A stretch of 64,000 bases of DNA, taken from the NCBI RefSeq assembly GCF_020405205.1, contig NZ_CP084469.1, forward strand, positions 3,596,001-3,660,000, given 5' to 3'. Source of the DNA: Natrinema salinisoli (GTDB lineage: Archaea > Halobacteriota > Halobacteria > Halobacteriales > Natrialbaceae). A model generated the notes under the pieces. It was given only the letters and a program-made list of their open reading frames with translations, was not told the origin of the DNA and did not search any database. Both the position numbers and the translations under genes were made by a program. This document shows positions 58,865-64,000 of this stretch, piece by piece; position 1 is the stretch's first letter, and each line of letters opens with the position of its first letter.

Positions 58865-59335
58865 ATGGAGGACGTTACGGACGCCGGAATCTACGCGCGG
58901 GAATCGCAGTACCTCGATCGGTACGTCCAGCTCGGGGCCGCAAGCGGACGGGTCCTGAGCGTCTCGTTCCCCGAGATTCCCGACGACAATGCCGAGGACG
59001 ACCACGTCGTCCTCGATCGGATCTTCGAGTACCTCGACGGCCTCGAGGAGATCACCTTCGACGACGTCACGGTCGCGATGACCATGCCGACCGACCAGCG
59101 GGCGGTCCTCGAGGGCGTACAGGACATTCCTTACGGCGATCAGGTCTCCGTCGAGACGCTCGCCCGGATGACCTCGGGACTCGATCACACCGACGAGGAC
59201 GACATCATCCTCGTCCGAACCGCGCTCGACGAGAATCCCGCGCCCATTCTGATCCCCGACCACCGCGTGCGCGACGGCCCGAGTGCGGCTCCACCGGACG
59301 TCGAACAGAAGCTACGGTCGCTCGAAGGTCTGTAA
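58865..59335 (+). CDS. MGMT-like (Ogt) protein without the catalytic cysteine
   Basis: A 156-residue protein. The C-terminal DNA-binding domain of O6-alkylguanine transferases is recognisable by DIPYGDQVSVETLARMTSGL (helix-turn-helix and arginine region) and by ENPAPILIPDHRVRDGPSAA. In active enzymes the last segment is I-P-C-H-R-V; here Asp replaces the acceptor Cys, and the following G-G-Y loop is absent. It therefore cannot dealkylate DNA by the known mechanism and resembles alkyltransferase-like (ATL) proteins, which bind alkylated bases and recruit excision repair. Haloarchaeal start at ATG 58865. Confidence 0.8.
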   Translation: MEDVTDAGIYARESQYLDRYVQLGAASGRVLSVSFPEIPDDNAEDDHVVLDRIFEYLDGLEEITFDDVTVAMTMPTDQRAVLEGVQDIPYGDQVSVETLARMTSGLDHTDEDDIILVRTALDENPAPILIPDHRVRDGPSAAPPDVEQKLRSLEGL

Positions 59336-59398
59336 GGCGTTCGGCCATCGTCGCCTGTTTTTCGTTTTCTGTCCGATCGTTCCCGGGACGGTTTCGGT

Positions 59399-59629
59399 TT
59401 GACGGCCTGCGAGCAGACACCGTTATTGGGGATCGAATCATCATGCAGTACAACGAAGGACCGGTCGAAAACGAGACTCGAGGCCCTTCGGGATCACGAG
59501 ACGACGTTGCGAAAAGCGGCTGAACACGAGGGCATACCGTACACCGAGTTGTTCTCACTCGCTGCCGACGACGCTATCGACGTCGGATACACGACCGAGG
59601 AGCTCGAACGCGACCTCGATCGGATCTGA
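59399..59629 (+). CDS. Short acidic protein, start uncertain
   Basis: A 76-codon frame from a TTG. The conserved-looking part is the last 50 residues, TRLEALRDHETTLRKAAEHE then YTELFSLAADDAIDVGYTTE, which reads as ordinary haloarchaeal helical protein. The first 15-20 codons do not, and there is no ATG or GTG in frame at a good place, so the gene may be truncated or may begin internally. An ATG at 59443 opens another frame that closes quickly. Function unknown. Confidence 0.4.
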   Translation: MTACEQTPLLGIESSCSTTKDRSKTRLEALRDHETTLRKAAEHEGIPYTELFSLAADDAIDVGYTTEELERDLDRI

Positions 59630-59639
59630 TCGAAATCGG

Positions 59640-60233
59640 CTAGAACTCCGACCGCTCGACCTTCTCGGGCGCTTCGAAATCCGTCGCCAGCTCGAGCAGT
59701 TGCACCAGAATCCGGCCGGTCGCCCCCCAGACGGTGTAGCCGTTGACGTGGAAGTAGTGGATCACGATCTCGCCGTAGTAGGGGTGGGATCGGCGTTCGT
59801 ACTCGTAATTGTCCGGATCGAGCAGCCCCGAGAGCGGCAGGACGACGATCTCGGCGACCTCGCTCTCCTCGCGAACGTACTCCCGATCCGGAACGTGTGC
59901 GACGAAGGGAGTCACGGCGTACTCGGTGACCGTCCGAATGTCGTCGAGCTGGCCGACGAGTTCGGCCTCGCTGCGCTCGAGCCCGATCTCCTCGTTGGCC
60001 TCCCGGAGCGCGGTTTCGAGGATCGTCTCGTCTTCGGGCTCGGCTCCGCCGCCGGGGAAGCTCATCTGTCCGGGGTGTTCGCCGAGGTGGTCTGCACGCC
60101 GTGTGAACAGCAGGTGGTCCTCGCCGTCGCGATCGACGATCGGGGCGAGCACCGCCGCGTCGTACTCCTGATCGGTGATCTCGGTGGGTTCGTAGTTCGC
60201 GATCGGCTCGAGCGTCAGTCTCGGGCCCGTCAT
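59640..60233 (-). CDS. NUDIX hydrolase, CoA-pyrophosphatase type
   Basis: A 197-residue hydrolase. The Nudix box GGGAEPEDETILETALREAN followed by EEIGL provides the metal-binding E-x-x-E-E, and the region before it, LLFTRRADHLGEHPGQMSFP, has the L-L-T-x-R ... F-P-G-G pattern of coenzyme A pyrophosphatases. It probably hydrolyses CoA derivatives or ADP-sugars. It starts with ATG 60233 and overlaps the stop of the upstream gene by 4 bases, so the two are coupled. Confidence 0.88.
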   Translation of the reverse strand: MTGPRLTLEPIANYEPTEITDQEYDAAVLAPIVDRDGEDHLLFTRRADHLGEHPGQMSFPGGGAEPEDETILETALREANEEIGLERSEAELVGQLDDIRTVTEYAVTPFVAHVPDREYVREESEVAEIVVLPLSGLLDPDNYEYERRSHPYYGEIVIHYFHVNGYTVWGATGRILVQLLELATDFEAPEKVERSEF

Positions 60234-60727
60234 TCCTCGAGTGCGTCCTCCAGTCGCGTCCGTTCGTCGGTGCAGTCGACCGGCGCCCAAGCCTCGACGT
60301 CGTAGCTGACGTCGATCAGGGACCGGATCCGCTCCTCGTCGTCCGCGGCGATGGCCTCGTCGGCCGTCTCGATCACGCGCTCGCGGGCCGTCTTCCCCAG
60401 CGTCTCGCGGTCGACCCGTCGGCGGTCGATATCGAGGATGTGGGGGACGTCCTCCGCGTGTTCCGGAACCGCGGGAAACGCCGTCGGGCCGGCGACCAGC
60501 AGCGGCTCGCCGTCGGTCGTCGAAACCGCGCCCTCGTCGGCGGGATCGTGCCGAACGAGCGCGAACGTCTCGATCGCCTCGTCGATCGCCCCTTCGAGTG
60601 CCGCGTCGTCGACGGACTGACCGTCGTCGCGGTAGGCGGCCTCGGCGAGCGCCCGCTCGAGTTCCGAGCGAGTCAACCCGCCGAAGAGGTCGACCACGCC
60701 GGCCAGTTCGTCGGCGGTCGCGTCCAT
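60230..60727 (-). CDS. Haloarchaeal DUF7109-like protein
   Basis: A 165-residue acidic protein: ATADELAGVVDLFGGLTRSE near the N terminus, LVAGPTAFPAVPEHAEDVPH in the middle, then a helical C-terminal half ending in DERTRLEDALEE. No motif for an enzyme is seen. It is conserved in haloarchaea beside the NUDIX gene, with which it overlaps by 4 bases. ATG at 60727 is the natural start. Confidence 0.7.
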   Translation of the reverse strand: MDATADELAGVVDLFGGLTRSELERALAEAAYRDDGQSVDDAALEGAIDEAIETFALVRHDPADEGAVSTTDGEPLLVAGPTAFPAVPEHAEDVPHILDIDRRRVDRETLGKTARERVIETADEAIAADDEERIRSLIDVSYDVEAWAPVDCTDERTRLEDALEE

Positions 60728-60753
60728 ACGCTCCCCAACGGACGAGAGGGGGA

Positions 60754-61902
60754 TTAGTCTTGCGAGCGCGAGCCGATGCGACGCTCCCGCCACGGCCGGG
60801 CCGCCGCGAGCACGTCGGCCGGTTCGAACGGGGCGTCGGTCCACCGCGGCAGGCGGGCGTCCGGACCCGGCGGCGAGATCGACTCGGCGTAGCGGGCCAG
60901 CTGATCCCGCTCGCCGGCGGGGTCGTACTCGAGCCCGTTGAACGCCGCGTCGGCGCGGTACTGGTCGATCAGCTCGTCGCCGGCGGACAGGTACCGCTCC
61001 GGCAGCGTCTCGTACCCGGGGTCGACGCCGTGTTCCTCGAGAACGCGCAAGAACGTGGCCGCGACGTCGCGGCTCATTCCCTCGAGTCCGGTGTCGCCGG
61101 CGACCGCCCGGTGGTCGTGTTCGTGGCGGCCGAGGTCGACCTGCGCCGTCCCGCCGAAGCCGGCGACCTCGTAGGCGTCGCCGAGGGTCCCGACCTCGAG
61201 TCCCCACGTGCGCGGCGTCCGCAGCCGCCGGGCGAGGTCGGCTGTCGCGGCGAACTCGCCGGCCAGCGCGTACCGGAACGCGTCGAGGTAGTCGACGATC
61301 GGGGCGTCGTGGGCGTCCGCGAGGGAGCGAACGAGCGGTTCGTAGAACAGTCGGAAGAGCCGACCGTAGAGCCGGTCGCGTTCGACGCGGGCGTAGTACC
61401 CCTTCGAAAACTCGAACGCCATCGTCAGCGGGGCGAGCAGGCGGTGGACGTGTTCGGCCTCGTAGCTGCGGGCGTCGGCGTCGTGGACCACGACGGCGTC
61501 GGCGGCGTCGGCCGCGGGGCCGAGCGCGAGCCAGACGTCCCGTCCTTTCCCGAACTCGCCGCCCAGCCCCGCGTCGGCGAGCAACGCGTCGATACCGGGT
61601 GCGTTACACCACAGGACCCGAGTCGGCAGCGCGAACGAGCCGAGCCAGTCCCGAAACGGACCGATTCGCTCCGGCTCGGCGCGAACGGGCACGAAGACCG
61701 CCTCCGGTGCCGGCTGAAGACGCTCGAGTTCGCCCAGGACGCGTTCGGCGGCGGGGCTCTCGAGCTCGCGGCCGGTCATCGGGACGACGACGGCCGCGTC
61801 GGCGACTGCGGCGACCGCGTCGCGGGCGAGATCGGTTTCCCTTCCCCCGTTGCCCTCGCCGAACTCGTGGAGCGTGGCGATCCGCTCCTGGACGTACTCC
61901 AT
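60754..61902 (-). CDS. Glucosyl-3-phosphoglycerate synthase-like glycosyltransferase
   Basis: A 382-residue GT-A glycosyltransferase (GT81-like). The metal motif is VVHDADARSYEAEHVHRLLA (D-x-D), followed by FEFSKGYYARVERDRLYGRL and the sugar-acceptor region IVDYLDAFRYALAGEFAATA then RTWGLEVGTLGDAYEVAGFG. Such enzymes transfer glucose from a nucleotide sugar to 3-phosphoglycerate, the first step of glucosylglycerate synthesis, a compatible-solute and polysaccharide precursor. No phosphatase (GpgP) is adjacent. ATG 61902 (MEYVQERIATLH) is preferred to 61938. Confidence 0.85.
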   Translation of the reverse strand: MEYVQERIATLHEFGEGNGGRETDLARDAVAAVADAAVVVPMTGRELESPAAERVLGELERLQPAPEAVFVPVRAEPERIGPFRDWLGSFALPTRVLWCNAPGIDALLADAGLGGEFGKGRDVWLALGPAADAADAVVVHDADARSYEAEHVHRLLAPLTMAFEFSKGYYARVERDRLYGRLFRLFYEPLVRSLADAHDAPIVDYLDAFRYALAGEFAATADLARRLRTPRTWGLEVGTLGDAYEVAGFGGTAQVDLGRHEHDHRAVAGDTGLEGMSRDVAATFLRVLEEHGVDPGYETLPERYLSAGDELIDQYRADAAFNGLEYDPAGERDQLARYAESISPPGPDARLPRWTDAPFEPADVLAAARPWRERRIGSRSQD

Positions 61903-62016
61903 CGGTGGGGTGTTCGAGCGGACCGGTAAAACGGCCACGGATGCGGCAGACGGGACGCGGTCGGGGAGGCTCGCGCGGGATCACAGGAGGAAAGACTGGC
62001 CGGTGGATGGACCCGT

Positions 62017-63237
62017 TCATCCGTTCGCGCCCGTCGGAAGCCGACCGGCGGCGGCGAGCGCGAGCATGACGAGCAGGACGACCGCGATACCGACCGCGAG
62101 GAGCCGGAAGGAGTCGTCGAAGGTGATGCCGGCGTCGACCATCGCCCCCAGGATCGCGCTCCCGGTGGCCTGAATCGGCATCATTAGCCCGCTGAACAGC
62201 GCGTAGGCGCTCGCGCGGTTCTCGTCCGGAACGGACGCGAGGACGTAGGTGTCGGAGGCGGGGAAGATGCTGTGAATGATGTAGCCCATGCACGCCGTGA
62301 CGGCGAGGATCGCCACCGTCCCCTCGACGACGGTCAGCGCGAGCAGGGAGACGAGAAACGCGCCGACGATGCCCAGCAAGAGCGGCAGGAACCGGACCCG
62401 GTCGGCGATCCAGCCGGTGACGGCGAACGCGGGGACGCCGGCCAGAAAGAGCAGCGTCAGGACCGATCGCGAAAAGCCCTCGGGGAACTCCTTGACCTCG
62501 ACGAGATATGTCACGTAGAAGTTGAACACGCCGTTCCAGACCAGCATCGCCGTACTGACGATCGCCACGGCCGTCGCGACGATCGGCCACTGGCGCCGGA
62601 ACGCGCCGATGAGATCGCGATCCAGTTTCCCGGCCTCCGGTAGCGTCGCGCGCCTCGCGGCGACGAAGAGGGCGACCGTCGATCCGATTGCCACCACCGC
62701 GATCGCGAGAAAGAGCGCGCGCCACGCCGCGATCGGCCACGTCACCGCGAAGAACGCGCCGACCAGCAACGGCGCGACCACCGCGGCGGTCTGGCTCGAG
62801 GTCCCGTGGATCCCGATCGCGCGCCCGACGCGAGACGGGTAGAGTTCGCTGACCAGCGGGTTCGCCGCGACGAAGTAGGCGCTGCTCGCGATCCCCATAC
62901 AGAGCGCGCCGACGTAGAGCACCTCGAGACTCCCCGCGGTGGCCGCGAACGCCGACCCGGCGGCCAACAGCCCGCCCGAGGCGAGGATCAGCCAGTGACG
63001 GGGCACTCGCGTCAGGAGGTACCCCGTCGGTATCTGGAGCGCCGCGGCCCCGAGCCAGGCCAGCGTCGCCAACAGTCCGACTGCGGCGGCGCTCGCGTCG
63101 AACGTCGTCCGGAACGGCTCGAGCAGCGGCGCGTAGATCACTCGGCCGAGGTTCACCAGGAAGACCATCGCACACAGCGTCCCGAAGACGCCCGTCCGAC
63201 CGGCGTGCTGTCGTCGTCCGCTCGCCGTCTCGTTCAC
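62017..63237 (-). CDS. MFS family transporter
   Basis: A 406-residue protein with twelve transmembrane segments (VFGTLCAMVFLVNLGRVIYA as the first; SVPDENRASAYALFSGLMMP in the last third). The motif between helices 2 and 3 is a degenerate D-R-x-x-R-R (LTRVPRHWLILASGGLLA). The substrate is not evident; the arrangement is like drug or sugar-phosphate facilitators of haloarchaea. It precedes the glycosyltransferase gene on the same strand by 114 bases; export of a product is possible but unproven. Confidence 0.87.
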   Translation of the reverse strand: MNETASGRRQHAGRTGVFGTLCAMVFLVNLGRVIYAPLLEPFRTTFDASAAAVGLLATLAWLGAAALQIPTGYLLTRVPRHWLILASGGLLAAGSAFAATAGSLEVLYVGALCMGIASSAYFVAANPLVSELYPSRVGRAIGIHGTSSQTAAVVAPLLVGAFFAVTWPIAAWRALFLAIAVVAIGSTVALFVAARRATLPEAGKLDRDLIGAFRRQWPIVATAVAIVSTAMLVWNGVFNFYVTYLVEVKEFPEGFSRSVLTLLFLAGVPAFAVTGWIADRVRFLPLLLGIVGAFLVSLLALTVVEGTVAILAVTACMGYIIHSIFPASDTYVLASVPDENRASAYALFSGLMMPIQATGSAILGAMVDAGITFDDSFRLLAVGIAVVLLVMLALAAAGRLPTGANG

Positions 63238-63375
63238 ACTGCGGCTGTCTCGTCGAGGGGGTCAACCCTTACGAATCGCAGCGGGGGAGTCACGTCGGCG
63301 CCCGGAGGCGAGGGCCGCGGCCGAGACCGGATAAAGCACCGGTCTTTTTCTTCCCCTCCTCCCTACAGGGTGAAC

Positions 63376-63546
63376 ATGAAATCAGTCCGGAAGGCACTCC
63401 GTGCCGGCGACCTCGAGAAGGACACCTACGATCGACTCGTCTGTGGCGAGTGCGAGAAGCCGCTGAAGACCGAAAACGACCCGGACGAGATCAAGACGGT
63501 TCGTATCTGTCCGGAGTGCGGGGCCGAGTGGAAGGAGATCCGCTAG
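63376..63546 (+). CDS. HVO_0758 family zinc-finger protein
   Basis: A 56-residue protein: KSVRKALRAGDLEKDTYDRL, then the zinc ribbon CGECEKPLKTENDPDEI and CPECGAEWKEIR with four cysteines. It matches the small haloarchaeal HVO_0758-type zinc-finger family. A role in nucleic-acid or protein binding is expected; function is not established. The start ATG at 63376 lies after a TATA-like stretch. Confidence 0.9.
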   Translation: MKSVRKALRAGDLEKDTYDRLVCGECEKPLKTENDPDEIKTVRICPECGAEWKEIR

Positions 63547-63656
63547 GCATCCGGCAGCCGTCGGTAGGGGGCCTGCGAGTCAGCACAGCACAGACGCGCA
63601 GGTGTGGGTCCGTAACAAACATACGCCATAGTCTGGCGCTTCGGTGCGACGCTGCA

Positions 63657-64000
63657 TCACCGTTCGCCGGCCATCGCGGAAAAGAGCCGTTCTTCGAATT
63701 CTTCGCGGCTGATCCCGTCGGAGGGGCCGATTCCGTTCATGTGATCGACCGAGAGCTGTCCGCCGCCCATTCGCGCGTGGCCGCCCGCGCTGGCCATCGG
63801 AATGTCGCTGATCGCGTGGCGCAGCGTCTCGCCCATGTGGACCCGATCGTCGCGCGAGCGCCCGGACATATGTAACGTCCCGTCGTGTTCGCCGTAGACG
63901 ACGACCGCCGTGACGCCCTCGAGTTGCATCAGTTCGTCCGCGGCCTGCGGAATCGCGTCGACGTTGCCGATCTCGCCGACGTCGCAGGTGGCGAAGGGGC
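63657..64000 (-). CDS. DHH family phosphoesterase, C-terminal part (runs off window)
   Basis: The final ~114 codons of a gene that begins beyond the window. The visible sequence is the DHHA1 domain: FATCDVGEIGNVDAIPQAAD, then LEGVTAVVVYGEHDGTLHMS, SRDDRVHMGETLRHAISDIP and the motif ASAGGHARMGGGQLS, with the Gly-Gly-His substrate-binding signature. DHH/DHHA1 proteins in archaea act as nanoRNase/pAp phosphatase or on DNA repair intermediates (RecJ-like). Which one cannot be told without the DHH domain. Confidence 0.8.
   Translation of the reverse strand, partial: PFATCDVGEIGNVDAIPQAADELMQLEGVTAVVVYGEHDGTLHMSGRSRDDRVHMGETLRHAISDIPMASAGGHARMGGGQLSVDHMNGIGPSDGISREEFEERLFSAMAGER

Noticed and set aside
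1-64000. tRNA or rRNA genes
   Set aside because: A visual scan for the G-G-T-T-C-A/G-A-A-T-C-C arm with matching acceptor stems gave no convincing case; a covariance search was not possible.

Overview
The window is chromosomal DNA from a haloarchaeon, most likely of the Natrialbales (Natrinema/Haloterrigena-like). The reasons are the high GC content, the strongly acidic proteins, TATA boxes placed about 26-30 nt before start codons (leaderless transcripts), and many families confined to haloarchaea (HalOD1, amphi-Trp, HVO_0758, DUF7331, DUF7109, DUF7344). About 72 genes are packed tightly, often with 4-base start/stop overlaps. I see no rRNA, tRNA, CRISPR array, cas gene or intact transposon.

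Layout. 1-3.8 kb: end of gatD, a VOC protein, a GNAT acetyltransferase, an HtpX-type protease and the ubiquitin-like modifier SAMP1. 3.8-10 kb: a potassium/stress block (two RCK_C membrane proteins, UspA, a TVGYGD potassium channel, an HPP-UspA fusion), echoed at 20.5-22.3 kb by UspA and an Lrp-RCK_C regulator. 10-12.5 kb: deoC, a VapBC pair and an RNA-ligase-like protein. 12.7-15.3 kb: two Tat-exported proteins, a lone glucoamylase N-domain and a ricin-lectin/hydrolase. 15.5-19.7 kb: ribose-1,5-bisphosphate isomerase, a PfkB kinase and uridine phosphorylase, which with deoC form a nucleoside salvage/pentose bisphosphate set. 22.3-27.8 kb: mixed small regulators and membrane proteins. 27.9-35 kb: MoxR ATPase converging on a five-gene operon of 4-base overlaps (HtpX-like, DUF4129-like, DUF7269-like, DUF58, DUF7519-like). 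35.2-37.1 kb: NfeD and SPFH/stomatin. 37.2-41.6 kb: a winged-helix regulator, HAD hydrolase, an inosine/xanthosine triphosphatase, TFB and aroD. 41.7-46.9 kb: a surface-protein locus (DUF1102 with SipW-type signal, DUF5305, signal peptidase, DUF7344 regulator, secreted protein). 47-54 kb: an RnfC-like protein, archaeal 3-dehydroquinate synthase, a one-cyclin-repeat TFB-like protein, a CARF-like regulator, HAD and SprT. 54-57.8 kb: ADH synthase then trpCBA. 57.9-58.7 kb: an AT-rich patch. 58.8-64 kb: MGMT-like protein without the catalytic cysteine, NUDIX, glucosyl-3-phosphoglycerate synthase, MFS transporter, a zinc-finger protein and the end of a DHH phosphoesterase.

The genes for the archaeal shikimate route (ADH synthase, 3-dehydroquinate synthase II, dehydratase) and trpCBA are spread over 17 kb and together feed tryptophan synthesis. 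The most unusual signals are: a symmetric five-copy hexamer operator before a one-cyclin TFB-like protein; a paired mini-hairpin element read in frame inside trpA and again in an intergenic region; a perfect 22-bp tandem repeat abutting the uspA promoter; a putative TasA-like fibre locus; and a glucoamylase N-domain without its catalytic domain.
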